6,045 nt of DNA from an uncultured Lachnospiraceae bacterium (GTDB lineage Bacteria > Bacillota > Clostridia > Lachnospirales > Lachnospiraceae): positions 1 through 6,045 of the forward strand of contig CAJJNI010000152.1 in the NCBI GenBank assembly GCA_905193085.1, in the 5' to 3' direction. This document shows positions 1-6,045 of the stretch, piece after piece. The notes under the pieces were generated by a model that worked only from the letters and a program-made list of their open reading frames with translations, did no database searches and was not told where the DNA came from. Position numbers and translations under genes: made by a program. The number at the start of each line of letters is the position of its first letter. Position 1 is the stretch's first letter.

Positions 1-229
1 TGTGTTCTTTGTGCATCTGTGTCAGAAAAAACATTACGATTTGTCACACATAAATGACACTAAGGATACTTTCCTGGAAGGTGTAATGGCAGAATTTCTT
101 GAGTCTGAATCGGTAAATGAAAATCAAAATAATTATGTAAACCTGTCATTTGATATTCAAATGCAGTCTGATAAGATAATATCATTAGGAGATAGCAATG
201 AAATAACTTCGTTTGAGATACTTGTATAG
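1..229 (+). CDS. C-terminal end of a probable JetA-like (MukF-type kleisin) subunit, partial
   Basis: The reading frame is open from the left edge and stops with TAG at 227-229, so only the last 75 codons are visible and the true start lies outside the window. The GTG at position 2 is simply an internal valine codon. The fragment begins VFFVHLCQKKHYDLSHIN, continues through an acidic helix-like stretch (residues about 20-40), and ends in a polar, beta-rich tail finishing FEILV. I do not recognise a diagnostic motif in it. The JetA assignment comes from position: in Wadjet operons the kleisin gene jetA directly precedes jetB and jetC, and this gene ends 45 bases before the jetB-like gene on the same strand. 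JetA-type kleisins (DUF5716-like in clostridia) bridge the SMC heads and bind the JetB dimer. An unrelated upstream gene or an upstream-placed jetD cannot be excluded from 75 residues. Confidence 0.5.
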   Translation, partial: VFFVHLCQKKHYDLSHINDTKDTFLEGVMAEFLESESVNENQNNYVNLSFDIQMQSDKIISLGDSNEITSFEILV

Positions 230-260
230 TGTTGGTTTTATGGTAAGATTAATAAACAAA

Positions 261-266
261 AAGGAG
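261..266 (+). promoter_or_regulatory. Ribosome binding site of jetB
   Basis: AAGGAG lies 8 bases before the ATG at 275, within the 45-base gap after the upstream gene. It fixes this ATG as the start. The gap holds no terminator and no clear promoter, so the gene is probably cotranscribed with the one upstream. Confidence 0.85.
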
Positions 267-274
267 ATAACACA

Positions 275-997
275 ATGGACGAACGGAATTTAGAGAAGGC
301 ACTTGAGATTGTCTCAGCTCTTATTTCAGGTGAGGAAGTAGGAAGGGGCGTTAAAAAAAATCTGTCACTTTATGACAGTTATGAGAGCAGCAGTGAAGTG
401 TATGAGCTTGTTCATAAAATATTGAAAAGTTTTAATATAAATCTGTATGAGTATAAGGAATCTCTTTATATAACAGCGGGCGAGAAAAACAGGGTCTTTG
501 GGTATTCAAATGAAGAACTCAAGAAAGCATTGGGATTAAAGCTTAACCGTGAGTTGTATCTGTGTTATTTTATAATTTATAATATAATGACAAATTTTTA
601 CAAAGATACGGCCTCTGATACAATGGCTGAATTTATAAGAATTGATGAGACAATACATCTGGTTGACGATTCACTTGCGGCAGTAGTTAAGAAGCTTGAG
701 ACTTCGCCTTTTGAAGAGTCAGATGAGGAGAGTTTCCGCTCATTGGCACTGTTGTGGGAAGATTTGCCGATAATGTCAGGTGAAGAAGCCACAATGCGTG
801 CGGCAAGAAGTTCAAAGGCTGGATATGTTAAAGTTGTATTTAATTTTCTTGTATCTCAGGACCTTTTTATAGAAAACAATGAAAGATATTATCCAAAAGA
901 CAGAATGAGAGCACTGCTTGAAAATTATTTTGAAGAATATCAGGGTAAGCTCCATGAATTAATTAAGTTAGGAGAGAATGAAGATGCCACATATTAA
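275..997 (+). CDS. jetB: JetB-like (MukE/kite-type) winged-helix subunit of a Wadjet SMC complex, DUF6063-like
   Basis: This 240-aa acidic protein is the expected size for a MukE/JetB subunit. Two winged-helix-like segments can be seen. One is at residues about 38-70, where helices are followed by the strand-turn-strand NLYEYKESLYITA. The second is at about 150-222, with helix VKVVFNFLVSQ, wing LFIENNERYYP, and a closing helix RMRALLENYF. Tandem winged helices are the hallmark of kite proteins, which dimerise, bind the kleisin and contact DNA in the SMC ring. The helix-rich middle (residues 80-145) would link them. The ATG at 275 has a well-placed AAGGAG. The 3' end overlaps the SMC gene, and the SMC ribosome binding site lies inside this gene. 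Position between a putative kleisin gene and a MukB-like SMC gene is the main support for the name. Recognition of the family (clostridial DUF6063) is from memory of its sequence style and was not searched. Confidence 0.72.
   Translation: MDERNLEKALEIVSALISGEEVGRGVKKNLSLYDSYESSSEVYELVHKILKSFNINLYEYKESLYITAGEKNRVFGYSNEELKKALGLKLNRELYLCYFIIYNIMTNFYKDTASDTMAEFIRIDETIHLVDDSLAAVVKKLETSPFEESDEESFRSLALLWEDLPIMSGEEATMRAARSSKAGYVKVVFNFLVSQDLFIENNERYYPKDRMRALLENYFEEYQGKLHELIKLGENEDATY
970..974 (+). promoter_or_regulatory. Ribosome binding site of jetC, inside the jetB coding end
   Basis: AGGAG at 970-974 is 3 bases from the ATG at 978 and 9 bases from the in-frame ATG at 984. The 9-base spacing is normal, while 3 is too short for efficient initiation, so 984 is the preferred start. 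Because the site lies within the translated 3' end of jetB, ribosomes finishing jetB would keep it exposed, as expected for translational coupling. Confidence 0.7.
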
Positions 998-3900
998 CAG
1001 AATCCGTGTAAATAATGTAAAATATAATTTTGGTACGCAAAGCTATGATGATTTTGTTATGCGTCTTTCAGGAAAAAATACAATATATGATTTGGCAAAT
1101 GGCGGTGGAAAAAGTGTATTAATGCTTTTACTGCTTCAAAATATGATACCGAATTGTACATTAGATGAAAAACAGCCAATCGAAAAGCTTTTCAGGGCGG
1201 GCAATGATAATAAGGTAATACATTCTCTTATTGAGTGGAAATTAAGTCCTGTTCATGTAAAAGATGGTTTTAAATATATGACAACAGGCTTTTGTGCGAG
1301 AAAGGCAAAAGAAGATTCAGCCGATGAAAAACAGCGTTCAACAGCACCTGTAGAATACTTTAATTACTGTATTTTTTATCGTGAGGTCAATGCAAATGAT
1401 ATTGTAAATCTGCCGCTTGTTTCAAATGGTGAGAAAGTGACTTATCAGGGGCTTAAGAATTATCTTAGAGAATTAGGTAAAAAAGATTATAGCCTGATGG
1501 TCTATATATTTGATAAAAAAGGCGACTATCAGAGGTTTGTCAGCCAGTATGGAATATATGAAAGTGAATGGGAACTGATTCGTGGAATAAATAAGACCGA
1601 AGGGCATGTCAGAACATTTTTTGAGACAAACTATAAAACAACAAGAAAAGTTGTTGAAGATTTATTTATAGAAGACATAATTGAGAAATCATATAAGACC
1701 AGATGGGAAGAAGAAGACGGACAGAATATTGCAAAAACGCTTCTTGATATTAAAGATAAGCTCGTTGAACTTGCAAAGAAGAAAGGCGAGATAGAGCATT
1801 TTGACCATCAGGCAGATGCACTTGCAGCATTTTGTGAGAGACTCCATTCAATGAGGGGAATTTATGAAGAGAAAGCCGGTTATGAAGAAGCTCTTGTAAA
1901 AACATCACGCACAGTAAATTCACGGTTTGCAGGAATGAAAGCAGAATTTGAGGAGGACAGTGCGAAGCTTGAAGAGTTTAATCACAAGCTTACAGAAATT
2001 GAAAAAGAAATTGAGCAGGGTAAAATTGCAATAGAAGAATCATATTACAATGACTTGTTAGAAGAGACTAACAATCTTAAGAATCAATGTACTGCAATGG
2101 AAGAAGATTACAAAGCAAGGGAGAAGAAACTGCTTTTGTGTGAAGCCGCCAACAGTTATTTTGAATATATTGAAAATGAGAAGCTTATGAAAATTCAAAA
2201 TAATGCAATTTTTGATATGACAGGCGGAAATGGAGATTTACTTGAGGAGCTGCATGCATTATCGTATCATTTAACTAAGATAGAAAATAGTGAATTGAAT
2301 GAAGCTGAAGATAAATGCAGAGAACTTGAGATGGAATATAACAAGTGTCTGGTTGCATATGACGAATATGAAGCGCTTGAAAAGAAGAAGCATACACAGC
2401 TTGCCATTGCAAAAAATGAGCTTGAAAAAAATGAAAAAGCAGCCAAAGAAGCAGGAAGAAAACTGGAAGAGAAGAGACAGTTGTCAAATCTTGCTCTTGC
2501 AGAAGATGTGTATGAAGAAATTAAGCGAAAAGAAAATATGCTTTTGCAGACAAAAGATGAAACAGCACAGCTAAGAAGCAGTGAACGCTCATTTATTGAA
2601 ATGCTTGCACGCATGGAAACACGAAAGAAGCAAAGTGATGAGCAGTTAAACAATCTTGAAAAAAGAAGAAATGAGTGCAGACAAAAGCTTGATAATGCAA
2701 ATGAGTTATTAGAAAATGTGCGCAAAATAGAGCTTATTTATAAAGAGACAGATGAGGAATTACTTAGAATAATAGAGCAGTCTTACAGAAATAACAATAA
2801 CAGATTAGCACAGCTTGAAGAAGAAAATGTTCAGTTAAATAACAGAATTTTCAAACTTCAGGATAATGGTAAAGAAAATGTTTTAAGTGAAAATAAAGAT
2901 TTTATGCATCAGGTACTTTCCTATATTAAAAGACATTATGATGAAAATGCCATGCTTGGAGAAGATTTTATCTCAACTATGGATAGTGATGAATGCAGGG
3001 AATTATTTTTAGAAATACCATATATCACCGGAACTATTGTTATGCACGAAAATCTTGAAGCTGCATCAATGGACGAAACGCTCTGCTACAAAATTCCACA
3101 AAACCAAAATGTTGTGCTTCTTCTTGCAGATAAATCATCAGAGATAAAATATGATGGGAAAAACATGTCAGTCATAGCCAACATGCCAATTAGCCTTATT
3201 GAAGATGATAAGAGACATATTTTGATAAATAAGATTGAGACAGAAATTGGTGAAAATGAAAAACAGATAGAAAATCTCAGGCAGAAAGTTACTAATTTGA
3301 GAGATGATTTGTTTGTTGTAGAAAAATATCTGCACAATGACAAAGCAGAGTCTCAGAAATTGAAGGAAGAATATGCCTCTTTAAACGAAGAGTCAAACAG
3401 AATAATAGAAGAAAGTGAAAGTTTTGCTGTAAATTACAGTGCACAAAAAAACGCACTTGCACAATGCAGTGAGAAAATAGAAAATAATGAATCCATACAG
3501 AAAAACATAATGGAAGAGTTAAAAGTTCTGGAAGATGTCAGAGAATCTTATGCTAATTATGCTGCTTTGGATAATGTCATAGCTTCAGTGAAAAAAGAAA
3601 TATCAGAGTATGAAAAAGAGCTTACAAAGGCAGCTGATGATTTACACAAAGCCACAAGAGAAGTTGAAAATCTTTCAGGAAAACTTGATGTGTGCCGCAA
3701 AAATATTGCTTTGCATAAAGAAGCACTCGCCCGTTATGCTGCGTATAAAACAGACAAAGAATATCCTGATATAGAAGTAGATAAAGAGGATTTAGAGCAG
3801 ATTTTTGGCGGAAAAGTTCTTGCTTTTGAAGAGAAAAACAGTGATATATCAGACAAAAAGAAAATGGCAGAGTTATACAGAAGCCAGATGCAGAAAAATG

Positions 3901-5402
3901 AAGCAGACATAAAATATAAAAATTTTACTGTAGAAGAGTTATCGCAGTATGCGCAGACAGGAACAATTTCAATTATGTCAATGGAAGAGCTGGCTGCAGA
4001 AAAAGAAAAATTATCAAGAGCCAGAAACCGTTATGAAGACATGATAAGAGAGTCTGCGCATAAACAGTCACAGTTTGACAGACAGGTAGGTACACTTGAG
4101 CATGGAAAGAGAAGCTATCATGACAAGTTTGGAGAAGATTATGCTAATCAGAAAGCAGGGGAGCCGCTTTTAGGTCTCCAGAAATTTGTATCAGAAGGAA
4201 GTGCCAGATTAAAACTTGCAAAGGCTGAGGGTGATGTTTTAAGACAGAAATTAAGAACGAGAGAGAAAGAACTTATTTCAATTGAAGCATTAAGTTCAGA
4301 ACTTGCCAATCTGATAGAAAATTATGATATCCGCGTGGACGCATACAGTGGTGAACTTCCACCGGATACTGACCTTGCAGCAGAATGTAAGAAGGTAAGA
4401 GGCGATTATCAGAGATTATCAAAGCAGGAACAGAAATGTAGAGAAAGTTTTGAAAAAGATAAAGCACAGCTGATAGAAACCCTTAATCTGCTTGAGGCAG
4501 AAGAACTTGCGGTAGAAGTATCGAAACAGCTTGTAAATCCTGCAAATGTAAAAGATGTTGAGCGGTATATAGAAAATTTAAATGAAACAATAAGCTTTAT
4601 CAGACTTGAAAAATCACGAATAAATCAGAGCATTGAGCATATGGAAATTATGAAAGAAAATTTTGTAAGACAGTGCATGCAGACCTGTGTGAGTATCAAG
4701 GAAAGTCTCGAAAGACTTCCGAAGCTTTCAAATATTGTGCTTGATGGAAAGTCTATAAGTATGGTACAACTTCATATTCCATATATTGATGAAAGTGAAT
4801 ATGAGCAGGCAATGGATAATTATATCTCTATGGTTGTAGAAAATGTGGACGCATTGCCGACACCGGCAGAGAGAATCAAATATATCCGCAGCCAGTTAGC
4901 ATGGAAACGCCTGTTTTCAGTTCTTGTAAAAGATATGGATAAAATAAAGCTTAATCTTTACAAACGGGAAAGAATAAAAGAACAGAGCCGGTATTTAAAA
5001 TATGAAGAAGCAGTTGGAAGTACCGGACAGTCACAGGGTATATATATCCAGTTCCTCGTCGCTGTAATTAACTATATTTCCAGCATGAATTCCGGCAATG
5101 GACAGGGTGAACTTTTAAGAAAAGTAATATTTATAGACAATCCGTTTGGTGCAGCCAAAGATGTATATATATGGGAACCTATATTTGCAATGTTAAAAAG
5201 CAATCATGTGCAGCTTATAGTTCCTGCAAGAGGTGTGACCCCGGCCATAACAGGAAGATTTGAAGTAAATTATATTCTTGGCCAGAAAATTATCGGCGGA
5301 AAATCACAGACCGTAGTAGTAGACTACAGAAGCCAGGTAGAAGAAGACATGTTGGAATATAAAGAACTTGAATATATACAGTCGACATTTAATTTTGATT
5401 AG
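984..5402 (+). CDS. jetC: JetC-like (MukB-type) SMC ATPase of a Wadjet defence complex
   Basis: This 1472-aa SMC-like ATPase (ATG 984; an ATG at 978 would add two residues) is close to the size of E. coli MukB. The N-terminal head (about 1-265) carries a Walker A motif, DLANGGGKS, with K43 and S44. A first coiled-coil arm (about 268-633) leads to a compact, non-heptad hinge (about 634-748). The second arm runs from about 749 to 1222 and contains non-coil breaks near 920-948 and 980-1001. The C-terminal head has a signature-like STGQSQ (1346-1351) and a Walker B motif, VIFIDNPFG, with D1385. It also has a VQLIVPARG strand (about 1411-1417) where many ABC ATPases have a histidine switch; the MukB head likewise lacks TH there. 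In Wadjet, JetC dimerises, hydrolyses ATP and extrudes DNA loops so that JetD can cleave small circular plasmids. Housekeeping Smc is shorter and is not encoded beside a jetB-like gene. MksB/MukB is the main alternative, because no jetD is visible. Confidence 0.8.
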   Translation: MPHINRIRVNNVKYNFGTQSYDDFVMRLSGKNTIYDLANGGGKSVLMLLLLQNMIPNCTLDEKQPIEKLFRAGNDNKVIHSLIEWKLSPVHVKDGFKYMTTGFCARKAKEDSADEKQRSTAPVEYFNYCIFYREVNANDIVNLPLVSNGEKVTYQGLKNYLRELGKKDYSLMVYIFDKKGDYQRFVSQYGIYESEWELIRGINKTEGHVRTFFETNYKTTRKVVEDLFIEDIIEKSYKTRWEEEDGQNIAKTLLDIKDKLVELAKKKGEIEHFDHQADALAAFCERLHSMRGIYEEKAGYEEALVKTSRTVNSRFAGMKAEFEEDSAKLEEFNHKLTEIEKEIEQGKIAIEESYYNDLLEETNNLKNQCTAMEEDYKAREKKLLLCEAANSYFEYIENEKLMKIQNNAIFDMTGGNGDLLEELHALSYHLTKIENSELNEAEDKCRELEMEYNKCLVAYDEYEALEKKKHTQLAIAKNELEKNEKAAKEAGRKLEEKRQLSNLALAEDVYEEIKRKENMLLQTKDETAQLRSSERSFIEMLARMETRKKQSDEQLNNLEKRRNECRQKLDNANELLENVRKIELIYKETDEELLRIIEQSYRNNNNRLAQLEEENVQLNNRIFKLQDNGKENVLSENKDFMHQVLSYIKRHYDENAMLGEDFISTMDSDECRELFLEIPYITGTIVMHENLEAASMDETLCYKIPQNQNVVLLLADKSSEIKYDGKNMSVIANMPISLIEDDKRHILINKIETEIGENEKQIENLRQKVTNLRDDLFVVEKYLHNDKAESQKLKEEYASLNEESNRIIEESESFAVNYSAQKNALAQCSEKIENNESIQKNIMEELKVLEDVRESYANYAALDNVIASVKKEISEYEKELTKAADDLHKATREVENLSGKLDVCRKNIALHKEALARYAAYKTDKEYPDIEVDKEDLEQIFGGKVLAFEEKNSDISDKKKMAELYRSQMQKNEADIKYKNFTVEELSQYAQTGTISIMSMEELAAEKEKLSRARNRYEDMIRESAHKQSQFDRQVGTLEHGKRSYHDKFGEDYANQKAGEPLLGLQKFVSEGSARLKLAKAEGDVLRQKLRTREKELISIEALSSELANLIENYDIRVDAYSGELPPDTDLAAECKKVRGDYQRLSKQEQKCRESFEKDKAQLIETLNLLEAEELAVEVSKQLVNPANVKDVERYIENLNETISFIRLEKSRINQSIEHMEIMKENFVRQCMQTCVSIKESLERLPKLSNIVLDGKSISMVQLHIPYIDESEYEQAMDNYISMVVENVDALPTPAERIKYIRSQLAWKRLFSVLVKDMDKIKLNLYKRERIKEQSRYLKYEEAVGSTGQSQGIYIQFLVAVINYISSMNSGNGQGELLRKVIFIDNPFGAAKDVYIWEPIFAMLKSNHVQLIVPARGVTPAITGRFEVNYILGQKIIGGKSQTVVVDYRSQVEEDMLEYKELEYIQSTFNFD

Positions 5403-5412
5403 AGTACTGTAG

Positions 5413-5476
5413 CATAAAAAAACTATCCGTATTTTGCAAGAGCGAAAGTTCTTTAAATACGGATAGTTTTTTTATG
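5413..5476. terminator. Strong bidirectional hairpin terminator after jetC
   Basis: Arms 5413-5434 and 5455-5476 form a perfect 22-bp inverted repeat. The core CTATCCGTATTT pairs with AAATACGGATAG and is flanked by seven A bases on the left and seven T bases on the right. Inside the loop a further 6-bp stem (5438-5443 with 5448-5453, including one G-U pair) closes a GAAA tetraloop of the GNRA class with a C-G closing pair. The T-run serves plus-strand transcription and the A-run serves minus-strand transcription, so it can stop transcripts from both sides. It begins 10 bases after the jetC stop and marks the end of the operon. Confidence 0.92.
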
Positions 5477-5508
5477 ATAAAGCATTTTCCAAGTCATAAA
5501 ATCACGCC

Positions 5509-5710
5509 TTAAATTTTTATTATAACGGGTTGATTATACAGCCGCCCCAAGTTCGTTGGTATATGAATCAAACGGTAATCGCCACCTCTTTTTATTTTTA
5601 CACCAAGTATTGTCTCCAAAAAAGTTTTGCAATATTTGAGATTGCTCATAATAATCCCAAACATGTAGTTATCCTTAAGCGTAAGCTCTTCATATAGTTT
5701 TTATCGCTTC
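5509..5710 (-). pseudogene. Frameshifted N-terminal remnant of an Rpn/PD-(D/E)XK transposase-nuclease
   Basis: The minus strand from 5700 down to the TAA at 5511-5509 encodes 63 open codons beginning KLYEELTLKDNYMFG. After this come helix-like residues and then FLETILGVKIK. This resembles the conserved N-terminus of the Rpn family of recombination-promoting nucleases (PD-(D/E)XK transposases), which typically opens with a (Y)EELTxxDDFMFG block and a helix ending LLExILGIKI. After about residue 37 the reading no longer resembles the family, and the catalytic part that should follow is missing. At the 5' side a stop (5703-5701) sits four codons ahead of the match. Removing the two bases 5692-5693 joins SDKNY in the next frame to EELTLKD, which suggests a 2-bp insertion in a TATAT tract. 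No usable start with a ribosome binding site is evident. The call rests on visual recall of the family, not a search. Confidence 0.6.
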
Positions 5711-5908
5711 TTGCAGTAAAGGTAACAACTGCTTTTGCACAGTTAACCAGACCGGAAAGAGCAACTGCTTTTTCAGCAAAAATCACAGAAATGATAAAAA
5801 TACAAGTCTGTAATTGGATGGCTTCTCAAGCTGGATTCATTCAGTCTATATTCAGTGATTTATGCTGGGAAAGTTGAGTTAATAATGTTAAATAATATAT
5901 ATTTTTTG
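5711..5908. other. Unassigned region without a convincing intact gene
   Basis: No RNA gene or intact coding sequence can be supported here. A plus-strand frame is open from 5698 to a TGA at 5875-5877 (59 codons), but its only internal ATG is at 5788 and no good ribosome binding site precedes it. A minus-strand frame is also open across roughly 5700-5830 and runs into the Rpn remnant. It has a hydrophobic stretch reading CIFIISVIFAEKAVALSGLV and could be decayed upstream sequence of that gene or a separate fragment. An 11-bp direct repeat, CAACTGCTTTT, occurs at 5726-5736 and 5762-5772. Base composition here (5720-5870) looks less AT-rich than the sequence that follows, which becomes strongly A/T-dominated from about 5878. 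Confidence 0.4.
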
Positions 5909-5937
5909 TTGATTTTTTGGAGCTTTTTGTTTAATAT
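5909..5937 (+). promoter_or_regulatory. Sigma-A-like promoter for the gene at the right edge
   Basis: TTGATT (5909-5914) and TAATAT (5932-5937) are separated by exactly 17 bases in a strongly A/T-rich tract, a good spacing for housekeeping sigma factor. Each hexamer matches consensus at four of six positions. Transcription from about 5944 would give a leader of roughly 50 bases before the TTG start at 5997. AT-rich DNA yields such matches by chance, so this is moderate evidence, helped by its position after a terminator and before a new gene. Confidence 0.45.
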
Positions 5938-5983
5938 ATGTCTTATAGGATTATTTATTAAAAAATTGGATGAATTATAATGT

Positions 5984-5991
5984 GGGGGGGG
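5984..5991 (+). promoter_or_regulatory. G8 tract, probable ribosome binding site of the edge gene
   Basis: Eight consecutive G bases end 5 bases before the TTG at 5997. A G run can pair with the CCUCC anti-Shine-Dalgarno core using one G-U wobble, so it can act as a ribosome binding site. It is a striking tract in otherwise A/T-rich sequence. Confidence 0.5.
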
Positions 5992-5996
5992 ATTAT

Positions 5997-6045
5997 TTGA
6001 ATAAAAAATTAAAAGTCTGTCTTATTGTTTTAGTTGTATTAATTA
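5997..6045 (+). CDS. Start of a small-N-terminus membrane or secreted protein, truncated by the window end
   Basis: From a TTG start the frame reads MNKKLKVCLIVLVVLI and runs off the window open. Two or three lysines followed by an uninterrupted hydrophobic stretch are typical of a signal peptide or an N-terminal membrane anchor. The cysteine at residue 8 is too early and lacks the usual preceding lipobox, so a lipoprotein is not indicated. The TTG start is chosen because of the G-rich tract just upstream. The ATG at 5980 is out of frame and meets a TGA at 5998-6000. Function cannot be told from 16 codons. It has its own putative promoter and is separated from the SMC operon by a terminator, so it is not part of that operon. 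Confidence 0.5.
   Translation, partial: MNKKLKVCLIVLVVLI

Noticed and set aside
353..360. Run of eight A bases early in jetB, possibly slippery
   Set aside because: A runs of seven or eight are common in this AT-rich DNA (another lies near 2425), and the jetB frame continues intact through it. There is no evidence of frameshifting.
598..792. Minus-strand 64-codon frame within jetB
   Set aside because: It is a shadow of the jetB frame with no start signal.
2267..2725. 152-codon minus-strand open frame rich in Ser and Phe
   Set aside because: It is antisense to the Glu/Lys-rich coiled coil of jetC; Ser/Phe richness is what GAA/AAA codons give on the opposite strand. It has no ribosome binding site or family resemblance.
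3086..3343. Minus-strand 85-codon frame within jetC
   Set aside because: It is a shadow frame in the hinge and arm coding region, with low-complexity Ser/Phe content.
984..5402. Housekeeping Smc, SbcC or Rad50 as identity of the large ATPase
   Set aside because: The length near 1470 aa, small hinge, absence of a zinc-hook CxxC at the coil apex, MukB-like switch strand and adjacent winged-helix partner fit JetC/MukB-type proteins better.
5453..5497. Minus-strand short peptide frame starting MTWKMLYHKK
   Set aside because: It runs through the terminator stem, is about 14 codons long and has no ribosome binding site.
5726..5772. Two copies of CAACTGCTTTT, 36 bases apart
   Set aside because: There are only two short copies with no further periodicity. 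This is not a CRISPR or iteron array and could be chance.
5976..5981. Exact TATAAT
   Set aside because: No -35-like element lies at suitable spacing, and transcription would start inside or just after the G8 tract, leaving almost no leader. The 5909-5937 pair is better placed.

Overview
The window is AT-rich and carries strong AAGGAG/AGGAG-type ribosome binding sites, short intergenic spacing and A/T-ended codons. With the degenerate Rpn-type nuclease fragment near the right end, this suggests a Clostridia-type Firmicute, probably Lachnospiraceae. The taxonomic call is an inference from style and gene families.

Positions 1 to 5402 hold the distal part of a plus-strand operon for an SMC-type complex. 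In order these are the last 75 codons of an upstream gene (expected to be the JetA/MukF-like kleisin), a 240-aa winged-helix protein of the JetB/MukE type (DUF6063-like), and a 1472-aa SMC-like ATPase of the JetC/MukB type. The SMC protein has a Walker A motif near its N-terminus, a small hinge near residue 690 and two long coiled-coil arms. Its C-terminal head carries a signature-like motif and a Walker B motif. jetB and jetC overlap, so they are probably translationally coupled. This arrangement matches Wadjet (type III-like) plasmid and phage defence systems, in which JetABC is a loop-extruding condensin and JetD is a topoisomerase VI-like nuclease that cuts extruded circular DNA.

The operon closes 10 bases after jetC with a very strong bidirectional hairpin terminator (5413-5476). 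No jetD follows, so the nuclease subunit lies upstream of the window, lies elsewhere, or has been lost.

Positions 5477 to about 5908 contain no intact gene. On the minus strand there is a short, frameshifted remnant of the N-terminus of an Rpn/PD-(D/E)XK transposase-nuclease, facing the operon. Next to it is unassigned sequence open in one frame on each strand. From 5909 a sigma-A-like promoter leads to the first 16 codons of a new plus-strand gene with a hydrophobic N-terminus. A run of eight G bases sits at its start site, and the gene is cut off by the window end.
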